NCBI RefSeq assembly: GCF_000300535.1 | Contig: NZ_AMSH01000013.1 | Location: 1 to 62,864 of the forward strand | DNA from: Bacillus xiamenensis | GTDB lineage: Bacteria; Bacillota; Bacilli; Bacillales; Bacillaceae | Length of the DNA: 62,864 nucleotides | Reading direction: 5' to 3' | In this document: positions 33,901 through 43,149 of the stretch, piece after piece | How the letters are laid out: each line of letters opens with the position of its first letter | Position numbering within the stretch: position 1 is the first letter of the stretch | Notes under the pieces: model-generated | Databases searched by the model: none | Told to the model about the DNA's origin: nothing | What the model saw: only the letters and a program-made list of their open reading frames with translations | Program-made: the position numbers and the translations under genes

Positions 33901-34692
33901 ATGAAAGCATATCAAACCTATAAGCCGTCACAAATAAGGGAATTGATTCGTAAGCAGAAGATCACAGAACCAACGGCTGGCTTTGCTGAGGGATTTGCGC
34001 AAGCCAACTTAATGATCGTCAAAAAAGAGCTGGCCTTCGATTTTCTTTTATTTTGTCAGCGGAATCCGGCTTCGTGCCCTTTGCTTGATGTGCTCGACCC
34101 AGGTGATCCAGTGCCAAGGCGTTCAGCACCTGATGCGGATATTCGAACGGATTTCCCTAAATATCGTGTTTACAAAAAAGGGGTTCTTCAAGAAGAGGTA
34201 ACAGATATTTCTTCCTATTGGGAGGATGATATGGTGGGCTTTCTCATCGGATGCAGCTTTACGTTTGAGCATGCACTGATGCTGAATGACATTCCTGTCC
34301 GCCATATTGAAGACGGTCATAATGTACCAATGTATCAAACGAACATTCCATGTGAAAGGGCAGGTGTATTCCATGGTCCGATGGTTGTCAGTATGAGGCC
34401 GATCCCAGCGCATCAAGTCACAAGAAGTGTTCAGGTGACGTCTAGATTCCCATCGGTACATGGCGGTCCTATCCATATAGGTGATCCAGCTGTGATTGGC
34501 ATTGAACATGTAGATCAACCAGACTTTGGAGAACCATCTGTGATCAAAGAAGGAGAAGTCCCGGTGTTTTGGGCATGCGGTGTGACGCCGCAAGCCATTG
34601 TCATGCACACAAATCCAGACATTGCGATCACCCATGCACCCGGTCATATGTTTATCACAGATGTAAGAGATCAAAAGCTCGGTGTCCTGTAG
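33901..34692 (+). CDS. ycsI: YcsI, putative hydro-lyase (DUF1445, D-glutamate cyclase-like)
   Basis: 263 residues from ATG 33901, which has GGAG eight bases upstream; the open frame starting at 33871 overlaps ycsG. GFAEGFAQANLMIVKKELAFDFLLFCQRNP (about 27-56), VGFLIGCSFTFEHAL (about 117-131), RAGVFHGPMVVSMRPIP (about 154-170) and FWACGVTPQAIV (about 220-231) are conserved in the family. Related mammalian proteins convert D-glutamate to 5-oxo-D-proline, so a step feeding the oxoprolinase is plausible. Position in the operon is as in B. subtilis. Confidence 0.88.
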   Translation: MKAYQTYKPSQIRELIRKQKITEPTAGFAEGFAQANLMIVKKELAFDFLLFCQRNPASCPLLDVLDPGDPVPRRSAPDADIRTDFPKYRVYKKGVLQEEVTDISSYWEDDMVGFLIGCSFTFEHALMLNDIPVRHIEDGHNVPMYQTNIPCERAGVFHGPMVVSMRPIPAHQVTRSVQVTSRFPSVHGGPIHIGDPAVIGIEHVDQPDFGEPSVIKEGEVPVFWACGVTPQAIVMHTNPDIAITHAPGHMFITDVRDQKLGVL

Positions 34693-34711
34693 AAAGAGAG
34701 GTGTCATAAAA

Positions 34712-35458
34712 GTGGCATTTTCAACGATAAAAGATTCGATCACTTTTCACCCGCTAGGAGATGCAGCGATTGTCATCCAAGCAGGGGCCGACATACGTGA
34801 AGACATACATGAGCGTGTGAAGCAGCTGTTCTCATGTATTGAACAGCATCCATTCGACGGATATGTTGAAGCTGTTCAGGCCTTTACAAACGTGACCGTA
34901 TTTTATGAGCCGTATACGGTGTATCAATCTGCTCAGCTTCAACAACGTGATATGTCTCCGTATGAATGGGTCCAAGCCTATATTGAAAAACTGCTTGAAG
35001 ACAAATGGCAGGAAGGGATTCAGTCAAATCGCCGCACCGTCGATATTCCTGTATGCTATGGAGGAGAGCTGGGTCCTGATTTAGAAGAGGTTGCCTGTAT
35101 CAACGATTTAACGCCTGAAGAAGTCGTGCGAATTCACACAGCCGGGACGTATCTTGTCTATATGATTGGATTTGCCCCGGGGTTTCCGTTTTTAGGCGGG
35201 CTTTCTGAAAAAATTGCAGCCCCGCGCAGAGAAACACCAAGAATGTCGATTCCAAAAGGGTCTGTGGGCATTGCGGGGAAGCAGACAGGCGTTTACCCAA
35301 TTTCCACACCAGGAGGCTGGCAGCTCATTGGACAAACCCCGCTGCCATTGTTTCGGCCAGATGATGAGAGTCCAAGTCTATTGAAGGCAGGGGATGAGGT
35401 TAGATTTGTCCAAATGTCTGAAAAGGAATTTTTCAGCATGAAGGAGGCAGAACGTTGA
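34712..35458 (+). CDS. kipI: 5-oxoprolinase subunit B / KinA inhibitor KipI
   Basis: 248 residues from GTG 34712, nine bases after AGAGAGGTG; the open frame begins upstream without a ribosome site. The carboxy half is strongly conserved: VDIPVCYGGELGPDLEEVA, FAPGFPFLGGLSEKIAAPRR, SIPKGSVGIAGKQTGVYPISTPGGWQLIG. It forms the catalytic pair with PxpC (KipA) and in B. subtilis also inhibits the sporulation kinase KinA. Also called pxpB. Its stop overlaps the TTG start of kipA (TTGA). Confidence 0.94.
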   Translation: MAFSTIKDSITFHPLGDAAIVIQAGADIREDIHERVKQLFSCIEQHPFDGYVEAVQAFTNVTVFYEPYTVYQSAQLQQRDMSPYEWVQAYIEKLLEDKWQEGIQSNRRTVDIPVCYGGELGPDLEEVACINDLTPEEVVRIHTAGTYLVYMIGFAPGFPFLGGLSEKIAAPRRETPRMSIPKGSVGIAGKQTGVYPISTPGGWQLIGQTPLPLFRPDDESPSLLKAGDEVRFVQMSEKEFFSMKEAER

Positions 35459-36471
35459 GTATTCATGTCGTCAAGCCAGGAATGTTCACCACCATTCAAG
35501 ATAAAGGGAGAAAAGGCTACCAGAAGTATGGCGTGTTAACGAGCGGCGGCATGGACCCGCTCTCACTGCGAATCGCCAACATCCTCACTGGGAATCAAGA
35601 AAACGAAGCCGTACTGGAAATAACTTTGATGGGACCGGGTCCTGTGTTTACAAGTCAGAAGGATCAGCTGGTTACAGTGACTGGTGCTGACGTGGAGATT
35701 GATATTGATGGGGAACAAGCCCCTCTATGGAAACCGCTCTTCATTCGGGCAGGAAGTACGATCACCTTTGGACCTTGTAAGAGGGGATGCCGTTCCTACC
35801 TCGCCGCAGCAGGTGGATTTGACGTGGAGCCAGTCATGCAGAGCAAAAGCACCTATGTGAGAGCGAGGATAGGCGGGCTAGAAGGTCGTCCGCTAGAAAA
35901 AGGCGACGTTTTGCCTGTTGGAGAGCCATCACCTCTAGCCAGTAGCCTATTTCAAATGCTAAAAAGCAAAGTGACACGCGGGGCATACAGCGCGCCAGAT
36001 TGGACAGTCAACCATGCTCATTTTTTGCCGCTGCGGAAATCCCCAGTGATTCGGGTGCTTGCCGGCAGACATCTATGTGATTTTCAGAAAGAATCGCAGC
36101 AGGCTTTTTTTGAGCGGCCTTATCAGGTCACGCCCCAATCAGACCGCATGGGATGCAGATTGAAGGGGGAACCCATTCGCTTAAAACAAAAGCTGGAATT
36201 AATTTCAGAAGCTGTTGCCTTCGGCTCTATTCAAATCCCTCCTGACGGCCAGCCGATTATTTTGCTGGCAGATCGACAAACAACAGGCGGATATCCGCGT
36301 ATTGGTGAGGTGGCAACAGTCGATTTGCCGCTCATTGCACAGGCGATGCCTGGGGCGAATCTGACTTTTCAACAAATCGACCGTCAGGAAGCAGAGCAGG
36401 CCTTATTTAGTCAAGAGGCAGACATTAAAGAACTAACCACACGATTAAAGCTGGAAACATTTTCATTTTAG
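35455..36471 (+). CDS. kipA: 5-oxoprolinase subunit C / KipA
   Basis: 338 residues, biotin-dependent carboxylase-like domain. SIHVVKPGMFTTIQDKGRKGYQKYGV (2-27), GGMDPLSLRIANILTGN, ITFGPCKRGCRSYLAAAGGFDV, RMGCRLKGEPI and LLADRQTTGGYPRIGEV are all family motifs. The start is TTG with AAGGAGG six to seven bases upstream, overlapping the kipI stop. In B. subtilis KipA counteracts KipI. Also called pxpC. Confidence 0.94.
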   Translation: MSIHVVKPGMFTTIQDKGRKGYQKYGVLTSGGMDPLSLRIANILTGNQENEAVLEITLMGPGPVFTSQKDQLVTVTGADVEIDIDGEQAPLWKPLFIRAGSTITFGPCKRGCRSYLAAAGGFDVEPVMQSKSTYVRARIGGLEGRPLEKGDVLPVGEPSPLASSLFQMLKSKVTRGAYSAPDWTVNHAHFLPLRKSPVIRVLAGRHLCDFQKESQQAFFERPYQVTPQSDRMGCRLKGEPIRLKQKLELISEAVAFGSIQIPPDGQPIILLADRQTTGGYPRIGEVATVDLPLIAQAMPGANLTFQQIDRQEAEQALFSQEADIKELTTRLKLETFSF

Positions 36472-36485
36472 AAAAGGTGGGGAAC

Positions 36486-37247
36486 ATGCAAAACACAAAT
36501 AAAACCGTTGTGAAATCAATGGAGATTTTGCGGCTTTTTATCACACACGAACAATTAACGTTAAATGACATGATTGAGCTGTCCAAGATGCCGAAAACAT
36601 CTGTACACCGCATGGCAAGCTCATTAGCCGATATGGGGCTATTAGAAAAGCAGGCTTCAGGTGTTTACCGATTGGGATTGATGTTTCTTGAATACGGCCA
36701 GCTTGTAGCCGATCGCCTTGATATTCGGAAAATTGCAAGGCCCTTTATGGAAAGCTTGCGTGATGAGGTAGGGGAAGCCGTACAGCTCATTATTCGTGAA
36801 GGAGATGAAGCCATTTACGTTGAAAAAATCGAAGGAACGCAGCCTGTTCGGCTTTATACCGCAGTCGGCAGGCGATCTCCATTATATGCGGGAGCCTGTG
36901 CAAGAAGCATCCTTTCCTTTTTACCAGAGAAAGAGAGACTGGCTTATATTGACTCCATTGAGCTTGGCAAAATCGGAATTGGGACCATTACGGATAAAGA
37001 TGTCCTGCGAAGTATGCTAGAGGAATCGAATAAGCGAGGCTATACGTTAAGCTATTCAGAACTTGAAAACTATACAGCAGCTATCGGAGCGCCGATTTTC
37101 AATCATCACGGGGAAGTGGCAGCAGGGATTAGCATTGCAGGATTTGAAGCGGGTTATCAAAAGGAACGGCTTCCTTACTTAATTGAGCAGGTCAAAAAAG
37201 CCGCCAGCGGCATTTCGAAAGAATTAGGTTTTTCAACTGAACAATAA
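36486..37247 (+). CDS. kipR: IclR-family regulator KipR
   Basis: 253 residues. A winged helix (VVKSMEILRLFITHEQLTLNDMIELSKMPKTSVHRMASSLADMGLLEK, about 7-54) is followed by the IclR effector domain, with YVEKIEGTQPVRLYTAVGRRSPLYAGACARSILSFLP and SYSELENYTAAIGAPIFNHHGEVAAGISIAG. ATG 36486 follows AAAGGTGGGG; the GTG at 36477 is inside that site. It represses its own operon in B. subtilis; the dyads at 31843-31878 are the probable target. Confidence 0.92.
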   Translation: MQNTNKTVVKSMEILRLFITHEQLTLNDMIELSKMPKTSVHRMASSLADMGLLEKQASGVYRLGLMFLEYGQLVADRLDIRKIARPFMESLRDEVGEAVQLIIREGDEAIYVEKIEGTQPVRLYTAVGRRSPLYAGACARSILSFLPEKERLAYIDSIELGKIGIGTITDKDVLRSMLEESNKRGYTLSYSELENYTAAIGAPIFNHHGEVAAGISIAGFEAGYQKERLPYLIEQVKKAASGISKELGFSTEQ

Positions 37248-37283
37248 AAATCCAATGACCGTTAAGATCATTGGATTTTTTTA
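37246..37283. terminator. Terminator of the pxp/kip operon
   Basis: AAAAATCCAATGA, loop CCGTTAAGA, TCATTGGATTTTTTT. It also ends the convergent azoreductase gene. Confidence 0.88.
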
Positions 37284-37292
37284 TATGATGGA

Positions 37293-37928
37293 TTAGAATG
37301 TTTTTCCTAAAGCTTTTGCACGTTCGATTGCATCTGCTTTAATTTGCTCTGCTTTATCAGGCTCAGCATTGTGACCTTCAACAATAAGACCTTCGAAAGA
37401 AGGAATTCCGAAGAAGCTTGCAATTGTACCAAGGTAACGGTGACCTGCTTCAAGCTCAGCAGCAGGACCTTCAGAGTAGTATCCGCCACGTGCTTGGATG
37501 TGTAGTGCTTTTTTGTCTGTTAGTAATCCAACAGGACCTTGCTCAGTGTATTTGAATGTTTTACCAGCTACAGCAACAGAGTCGATGTATGCTTTCAAAA
37601 CTGGTGGGAATGAGAAGTTCCAAAGTGGTGAAACAAATACATATTTGTCAGCAGAAACGAATTGATCGCTTAATTCGTTTAGGCGAGCAACTTTCGCTTG
37701 CTCTTCAGCTGAAAGTGTATCGAAGCCAGCACCAGATTGAAGCTTGCCCCATCCAGAGAATACATCTGCATCAATGTGAGGGATATGTTCTTTGTACAAA
37801 TCAATATGTACAACCTCGTCACTTGGATTTGCTTCCTTATAAGATTCGATAAATGCTTTAGCAGTCGCCATACTGTAAGAAACTGTTTCATCATGCGGAT
37901 GTGCAGTGATGTATAAAACTTTTGCCAT
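37293..37928 (-). CDS. azoR: FMN-dependent NADH-azoreductase
   Basis: 211 residues of the flavodoxin-like AzoR family: [27 protein letters not shown] (4-30) holds the FMN phosphate, [40 protein letters not shown] (about 97-136) the flavin ring and quinone site, and [34 protein letters not shown] the family end. It reduces quinones and azo dyes in two-electron steps and is normally induced by quinones and other electrophiles. AAAGGATTG precedes the ATG. Compare AzoR2 (YvaB) of B. subtilis, which lies elsewhere; this is an insertion relative to that genome. Confidence 0.88.
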   Translation of the reverse strand: MAKVLYITAHPHDETVSYSMATAKAFIESYKEANPSDEVVHIDLYKEHIPHIDADVFSGWGKLQSGAGFDTLSAEEQAKVARLNELSDQFVSADKYVFVSPLWNFSFPPVLKAYIDSVAVAGKTFKYTEQGPVGLLTDKKALHIQARGGYYSEGPAAELEAGHRYLGTIASFFGIPSFEGLIVEGHNAEPDKAEQIKADAIERAKALGKTF

Positions 37929-38341
37929 GATTCATTCAATCCTTTCTGTTTCGGGTATTTTTTAGCGTATCCCAAGAATACGCTGAATATGTGGCATCTT
38001 TATTCATATTGGAATGCTATGAAAAAGATGTAACAAGCACAGTTACATAAAAACTGATATTTTCATTGTAATCACAATATAGTTTGAAGTCAAGGTATAA
38101 AGTCTTGAAATCAAGATAAAAAGTTTGTAAATTTTTCTGAAAGGCGTTGGAACACCCGTTTAAGCAAAAAAGCCTACTCCCATTGAACAAAAAATGGGTC
38201 AATATCGCAAGTAAAGTGTTTGTAAATGCACTCATCCTATGCCTTTGAAAAAAAGATGGATACCCATAAGCCATCTGCTACAAGCATCTGTTCTGATTTT
38301 TCGTATATATAAGAGAAGGCATGAGAGAGTGAGGGATAAGA
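37929..38341. promoter_or_regulatory. azoR-lipC divergent region with dyads
   Basis: 413 bases without a convincing gene. AGCGTAT-cccaaga-ATACGCT (37964-37984) is a perfect dyad 36 bases before azoR, and GAATATG / CATATT follows, so a regulator such as a quinone-sensing MarR/HxlR protein may bind here. CTTGAAATCAAG (about 38103-38114) is another small dyad beside a direct repeat of TCAAGnTAnAAAGT. The open frames seen here have no ribosome sites. Confidence 0.5.
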
Positions 38342-38974
38342 GTGGGACGATCCTATGTTGCGATTGGAGATTCCTTAACGGTTGGGGTGGGGGCTCGTTT
38401 ATTTGGCGGAGGTTTTGCTGAGCGGTATGCGGTGATGCTTGAAAAAAAGCTGCATACGCCGGTTAAGCTGTCCGTTTTTGCGAAATCAGGGTTAACAACG
38501 GAAGACATCCTGCAGCTTTTCAAGCAGTCTGATGTAAGACGTGCTATTGCAAAAGCTGACATCATCACGATTACAGGCTGCGGGAATGATCTTGTTCAAG
38601 CTGTTTTGCAGTATGAAGAAGGTGGAGATGAAAAGACACTGCTGCAAGCGTCTATGCATTGCCAGACGAATTTTAGCAAGATGATTCAAGAAATCGCTCA
38701 GATCAAAAAAGGGCAGCATCAGTCATACTGCGTGTATCTCATGAATTTATATAATCCTTTTCCTGACATTCCGATAGCGGAGCGGTGGCTTCAGCAATAC
38801 AATCAACACCTTCGGTTGCTCGCATCAAGTCCGCATGTAGAAGTAGTAGATGTTTACCGCGCGTTTGAAGGCCATGAAAGAGATTACTTATCGTTGGATC
38901 AATTTCATCCGAACCATAAAGGGTATCAAGCCATGGCAGAAGCCTTGATTCAACAATCCGCTAAACAGCTGTGA
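38342..38974 (+). CDS. lipC: GDSL lipase/phospholipase LipC
   Basis: An SGNH hydrolase of 210 residues: block I YVAIGDSLTVGVGARLFGGGFAERYA (nucleophile Ser in GDSLT, residue 11), block III TGCGNDLVQ and block V LDQFHPNHKGYQAMAEAL (catalytic Asp and His). No signal peptide. In B. subtilis LipC is a spore-coat phospholipase needed for L-alanine germination. The start is GTG, behind GAGGGATAAGA. It lies between kipR and the later genes, as in B. subtilis, apart from the inserted azoR. Confidence 0.9.
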   Translation: MGRSYVAIGDSLTVGVGARLFGGGFAERYAVMLEKKLHTPVKLSVFAKSGLTTEDILQLFKQSDVRRAIAKADIITITGCGNDLVQAVLQYEEGGDEKTLLQASMHCQTNFSKMIQEIAQIKKGQHQSYCVYLMNLYNPFPDIPIAERWLQQYNQHLRLLASSPHVEVVDVYRAFEGHERDYLSLDQFHPNHKGYQAMAEALIQQSAKQL

Positions 38975-38997
38975 TCCATAGGATTGCAGTTTTTTTC
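38968..38997 (+). terminator. Terminator of lipC
   Basis: GCTGTGATCC, loop ATA, GGATTGCAGT, then seven T; the lipC stop is inside the stem. Confidence 0.75.
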
Positions 38998-39060
38998 ATC
39001 CTTTAAAATAAATGCCTGTTTCGATATGATAAGAGAAACGAAGATAAAAGAGGTGGATGC

Positions 39061-40143
39061 ATGCAGGAGATGAGCGCGTATTTTCATGAAATGAAAGGAA
39101 CAGCTTATGAGGTAGGAAAGCAGCAGGCTGTCTGGCTTCAGGAGCATCCTTATCTCAAGAAACAATACCTTCAAACCGAACCTGTGGCAAAAGAGGCTGT
39201 GAATGAAACGAAGCAGCTGCTGCGCCCATATCTTCCTCAGTTAGAGGAAGAGCTCGCTGGATTTTGTGAGGAACTGCAAATCAATGAAAGTCATTTGACC
39301 TTTTTCTTTTCATCACATCTTCAGCCTGGATGTTCGCATTGTGTGAGGCAGGGAAACAAGACGGACAATCAACAAACAGTGATGCTGCGCAACTATGATT
39401 TTTCCCCGCTGTTTGATGATATGCGCCTTGTGTCTACACATGTGAAAGGTTTGGCGGTTCATACAGGATCATCATTAATCTTATTTGGCAGATCTGATGG
39501 AATGAATGAGCATGGTCTGTCTGTGACCTTTTCTGCATGCGGACCGCCTATTGGCAATGAACCAGGTTTAAAGCCACCAGCCGTTGCTGGCTTGCAAGTA
39601 TATCACGTGATTCGAGCTGTTCTGGATTCCTGTGAAACGGTTGAGGAAGCCGCCAGCTTGATACAGGAAATGCCTGTCGCCTCAAATGTTCACCTCATGC
39701 TCGCCGATCGGCAAGGAGACGCGGCTGTGATCGAAATGATTGATGGGCAAAAGATGGTGAGAAAACCGGAGCATGGATATATTGCAGCAACGAATCATCC
39801 GGTAGCTGATCAAACGGCAAAAGGGTTAACCAAACATCACTCTGTTGTCAGATACAATCTGTTGATTCAGGCTTTGGAAGAAAAGCGATCAAGCGAGTCT
39901 CTTGCTAAATTGTTCCAAACGGAATATCCCGCTGGTCTGACTGTGCACAATTATGAAGAGCTGTTTGGGACGATGCGAACCGTCCTGTTCCGTCCGGAAG
40001 AAGGCACAATCGATTATTGCTTTGGCTCTTCCGTATACAATCCGACTTATTCTTTAAAAGCCGGGGGTTCACTGCCTTTTCAAGAACAAAAGGTTCAATT
40101 TCATCAAAAGGAGTATGGACCGTCATTTTGGAAAAACGTATGA
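39061..40143 (+). CDS. C45-family peptidase (acyl-CoA:6-APA acyltransferase-like)
   Basis: 360 residues with the N-terminal nucleophile fold of the acyltransferase/C45 group. SSHLQPGCSHCVRQGN near residues 84-99 carries the Gly-Cys at which these proteins cleave themselves to free the Cys nucleophile; TVMLRNYDFSP (about 107-117) and ATNHPVADQ (about 240-248) match conserved parts of the active site. Such enzymes cut or make amides of small acyl compounds, and the substrate here is unknown. No signal peptide. AAGAGGTGG precedes the ATG. It sits where B. subtilis has pbpC and other genes, so it is a local insertion. Confidence 0.8.
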   Translation: MQEMSAYFHEMKGTAYEVGKQQAVWLQEHPYLKKQYLQTEPVAKEAVNETKQLLRPYLPQLEEELAGFCEELQINESHLTFFFSSHLQPGCSHCVRQGNKTDNQQTVMLRNYDFSPLFDDMRLVSTHVKGLAVHTGSSLILFGRSDGMNEHGLSVTFSACGPPIGNEPGLKPPAVAGLQVYHVIRAVLDSCETVEEAASLIQEMPVASNVHLMLADRQGDAAVIEMIDGQKMVRKPEHGYIAATNHPVADQTAKGLTKHHSVVRYNLLIQALEEKRSSESLAKLFQTEYPAGLTVHNYEELFGTMRTVLFRPEEGTIDYCFGSSVYNPTYSLKAGGSLPFQEQKVQFHQKEYGPSFWKNV

Positions 40144-40215
40144 TGTGGAGAAGGTCTTTCATTTTGTCACAGACCGTTTGCCAAATTTAGAACAACTTCA
40201 GATTGCATCGTTTAG

Positions 40216-40229
40216 TGAAAGCGTTTTAT
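40216..40229 (+). promoter_or_regulatory. CcpA site before mtlR
   Basis: TGAAAGCGTTTTAT matches the catabolite-responsive element and is almost the same as the site before mtlA (TGAAAGCGTTTTAC). It lies 45 bases before the mtlR start, so glucose would repress both the operon and its activator. Confidence 0.7.
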
Positions 40230-40273
40230 ATTAAATTGTGACAATAGACCTAGTAAGCAGAAGGAGGCATTTC

Positions 40274-42361
40274 ATGTACATAACGGCACGAGAACAAAAA
40301 GTCATCAAATATATGATTCAGCAAAATCGTTATGTCACCATTCGTGAGATCGCCGATTCTGTTCAGGTGAGTACAAGAACCATTCATAGAGAACTTAAAT
40401 CCATTAAACCGATTTTAAAAAGTTACAACCTATCACTTGATAAACAACCGGGGAAGGGCCTAAAGGCAGTCGGTGAACAGGAAGACAAGCAGCGGCTTCT
40501 GGCTCACATTTCAAATGAAGATCAAATTGAATATAGTTCTGATGAACGGAAGCTCTTAATCCTGTGTGCACTGCTTGAAGCAAAGGAACCGGTGAAATTA
40601 TATACACTTGCAGCCGACTTGCAGGTCACAAATGCGACCATCAGCTACGATTTAGATGAACTGACGGACTGGATTGCTCCTTATGGTTTACTGCTCATTC
40701 GAAAGCGCGGGTACGGCATTGAATTAAAAGGACCGGAGGAAGCAAAACGAAAAATTGTCGGCAATCTCATTGTCGACCGGCTCGACATTCAATTATTTTT
40801 AGAAACGATTGAAATGAATATTAAACATCGAACGAAAGCGACTGAAAAAGTGTTTGGAGTGGTCAGCAGGGGACAGCTGCTCAAGGTAGAGAGGCTACTC
40901 TTTCATTTGAAAAACCGACTGTCGCTCTCATTGTCTGATAGTGCTTATATTGCGCTCGTCGTTCACTTAACCTATGCCATCGAACGCATTCAAATCGGTG
41001 AAACCATTCGGATGGAAGAGGAAGAATTGCTTGAATTAAAGCGGACGAAGGAATTTGAATCCTCACTGCGAATCGCAAGAGCACTAGAACGCATGTTTAA
41101 TGTCGAGATTCCTGAAGCAGAGGTCGGATATATGACCATCCATCTGCGTAGTGCAAACCGAAGCTTTAAGGCAGAATATCGCATTGATGAGATTGAACTG
41201 GATATTGCGCTGAGAACGAAAAAACTCATCGATTTTATTTCTCATAAAACAGGCTACCATTTAAATGAAAATGATTCATTGTATGAGGGACTCGTGTCTC
41301 ATCTTGAACCTGCCATGAACCGATTAAAGGAGAAGATGCGGATTTATAATCCGCTCAAACAACAAATTAAAAAAGACTACTTTTTGCTGTTCATGGCGAT
41401 TGAAGAAGGGGTTGAGCGCTTCTTTCCCGAGATTGAATTTCCAGAAGATGAAATTGCCTTTATCGTGCTTCACTTTGGCTCGGTTCTTGAAATTAAAAAA
41501 GAAGAAACGAAGATTCATGCATTGGTCGTTTGCTCAAGCGGAATCGGTTCGTCCAAAATGCTCGCATCACGATTGAAAAAAGAATTGCCAGAGATCGCTA
41601 AATTCGATCTATCTTCCTTGATGGAACTAAAGGAAATCGACGCGGCGAGCTATGACATGATTGTATCAACGGTTCCGATCCCATATGAGCATATTGATTA
41701 CATTATGGTCAGTCCGCTCTTAAACGAGGATGACGCCATGCGTGTCAAGTCTCATATTAAACGCAAGATTCCGTATATCATTGAGAAAAAAAGAGCGCAG
41801 GAATCTGTGAAAGAATCGGTGGAGGAACCAGTGGATATGATGGGGCTGGCAGAGCAGATAACGAATTATATGTCTGTCATTCGCAGCATCTTGTCCCATT
41901 TTACAATTGAAAAAAAGAACACGATGAATCAGCATGAGGAAACCATCCGAGAGCTGATGCGTCAGCTTGAAAGCCAAGGATATGTAGACCGTGCGGACGA
42001 CGTGGCGGCCGGCTTACTTGAACGTGAACAGCAAGGAGGTCTAGGCATTCCGGGGACCGAGTTCGCTCTTTTTCACTTAAAGCATGAGTTCATCAAGAAG
42101 CCGATCTTTCATATCTATGATCTTGATGAGGCATACGAGATCAAAAGCATGGATGGCAAAGAGCAGCTCATGTCAAGAATGCTCATGATGCTCGTGCCGC
42201 TAGAGCTTGGCAAAGAAGGGTCTGAAATGTTTAGTCTGATCAGTTCATCCATCATCGAAAGCGAAGAAAGCACAGCGCTTTATGGACACGGAACAAAGGA
42301 AGACATTGAGCAGAAATTAAATCAGCTGTTCTACCAATTTGTCAAAGAGGCAAAATGGTAG
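40274..42361 (+). CDS. mtlR: Mannitol operon activator MtlR
   Basis: 695 residues from ATG 40274, seven bases after AAGGAGG; the GTG at 40238 lies upstream without a site. Order: two helix-turn-helix regions ([33 protein letters not shown] and [20 protein letters not shown]), two PTS regulation domains with the phosphorylated His in [23 protein letters not shown] and VLHFGS, a IIB-like domain ([17 protein letters not shown]) and a IIA-like domain at the end with [12 protein letters not shown]. It is phosphorylated by HPr and MtlF and binds the mtlA promoter. It lies 14 kb from its target, as in B. subtilis. Confidence 0.95.
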   Translation: MYITAREQKVIKYMIQQNRYVTIREIADSVQVSTRTIHRELKSIKPILKSYNLSLDKQPGKGLKAVGEQEDKQRLLAHISNEDQIEYSSDERKLLILCALLEAKEPVKLYTLAADLQVTNATISYDLDELTDWIAPYGLLLIRKRGYGIELKGPEEAKRKIVGNLIVDRLDIQLFLETIEMNIKHRTKATEKVFGVVSRGQLLKVERLLFHLKNRLSLSLSDSAYIALVVHLTYAIERIQIGETIRMEEEELLELKRTKEFESSLRIARALERMFNVEIPEAEVGYMTIHLRSANRSFKAEYRIDEIELDIALRTKKLIDFISHKTGYHLNENDSLYEGLVSHLEPAMNRLKEKMRIYNPLKQQIKKDYFLLFMAIEEGVERFFPEIEFPEDEIAFIVLHFGSVLEIKKEETKIHALVVCSSGIGSSKMLASRLKKELPEIAKFDLSSLMELKEIDAASYDMIVSTVPIPYEHIDYIMVSPLLNEDDAMRVKSHIKRKIPYIIEKKRAQESVKESVEEPVDMMGLAEQITNYMSVIRSILSHFTIEKKNTMNQHEETIRELMRQLESQGYVDRADDVAAGLLEREQQGGLGIPGTEFALFHLKHEFIKKPIFHIYDLDEAYEIKSMDGKEQLMSRMLMMLVPLELGKEGSEMFSLISSSIIESEESTALYGHGTKEDIEQKLNQLFYQFVKEAKW

Positions 42362-42362
42362 G

Positions 42363-42400
42363 AAAAAGGCCGAGAGCTTATTCGCTTCTCGGCTTTTTTG
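42363..42400. terminator. Bidirectional terminator of mtlR and ydaC
   Basis: AAAAAGGCCGAGAGC, loop, GCTTCTCGGCTTTTTTG. The ydaC stop lies inside the stem. Confidence 0.88.
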
Positions 42401-42989
42401 CTGTGACACAGACAGCGAGGGTAGGACGAATTTCCTCGTACTCAATAGAAAATTGGCCAAATCCAGCAAACTGCAAGTGATGCAGAATCTCTTCACCCAT
42501 TTCTGTTGTCCGGCTGGCGCCCGCTCCCTTTTCTCTTGGCTGCATCACAATCACGATTTTTCCGCCAGGTTTCAAGGTGTGATAAAGATTGAGTAATCCA
42601 GTCTTTGGGTCATCCCAAATCGTGTAATTGTTGACAGAAAGCACTTTGTCGTACTGCTCTGCTGGCAAACGTGAGTTTTCAATTTTCCCGACATACAGCC
42701 GGACCTGTTCGTCTTTTAATCGTTTCTTAATGCGGGTCTTCGCCTGCTCCTGCATGGTGGAAGAGGCATCCAGTCCATCAATGTGAAGATCATCATAATG
42801 CCTTAGCATATGTTTGATACTGTAACCCGGGCCATAGCCAATTTCTAACAGGTGTTCCCCATCAGCAAGCTCTAAGTGACGGATCGCCCACTGATTCAAT
42901 GCTTTATTTTCATTTGCCATAATGAAGCCTGCAATGCTTCCAAGCCAGCCTTTTGGTCTGCTAAAGGTTTTTGAGAGAGTTGACAGCAT
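42378..42989 (-). CDS. ydaC: Class I SAM-dependent methyltransferase YdaC
   Basis: 203 residues from the Met at 42989, because AAAGGAGCG lies just before it; the open frame continues to 43181 without a site. ADGEHLLEIGYGPGYSIKHML (about 42-62) is motif I for S-adenosylmethionine, IDGLDASSTMQEQAKTRI motif II, YDKVLSVNNYTIWDDP motif IV and LYHTLKPGGKIVIVMQPRE the post-motif. The methyl acceptor is unknown. Position after mtlR and before ydaD is as in B. subtilis, which supports the name. Confidence 0.85.
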   Translation of the reverse strand: MLSTLSKTFSRPKGWLGSIAGFIMANENKALNQWAIRHLELADGEHLLEIGYGPGYSIKHMLRHYDDLHIDGLDASSTMQEQAKTRIKKRLKDEQVRLYVGKIENSRLPAEQYDKVLSVNNYTIWDDPKTGLLNLYHTLKPGGKIVIVMQPREKGAGASRTTEMGEEILHHLQFAGFGQFSIEYEEIRPTLAVCVTAKKPRSE

Positions 42990-43086
42990 ATGAAAACGCT
43001 CCTTTTTGATGATCATGTAACCGAATTTTCCCATTTCGAAACATGACAACCTGTTTTTCAAAAACGCATCTGTACGGCATCGTGAT

Positions 43087-43112
43087 GTTTGAAGAACAAG
43101 TGAAGTGGTAAT
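43087..43112 (+). promoter_or_regulatory. SigB-type promoter of ydaD
   Basis: GTTTGA (43087-43092), 14 bp, GGTAAT (43107-43112); consensus GTTTAA-N12-15-GGGTAT. B. subtilis ydaD is a SigB gene. Confidence 0.6.
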
Positions 43113-43149
43113 GAAAGGATACATCCGCAAATCAAGGAGGAGCTTACAC

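Noticed and set aside
38017-38274. An 85-codon frame on the minus strand between azoR and lipC
   Set aside because: No ribosome site, odd composition and no family; it overlaps the probable control region of azoR.
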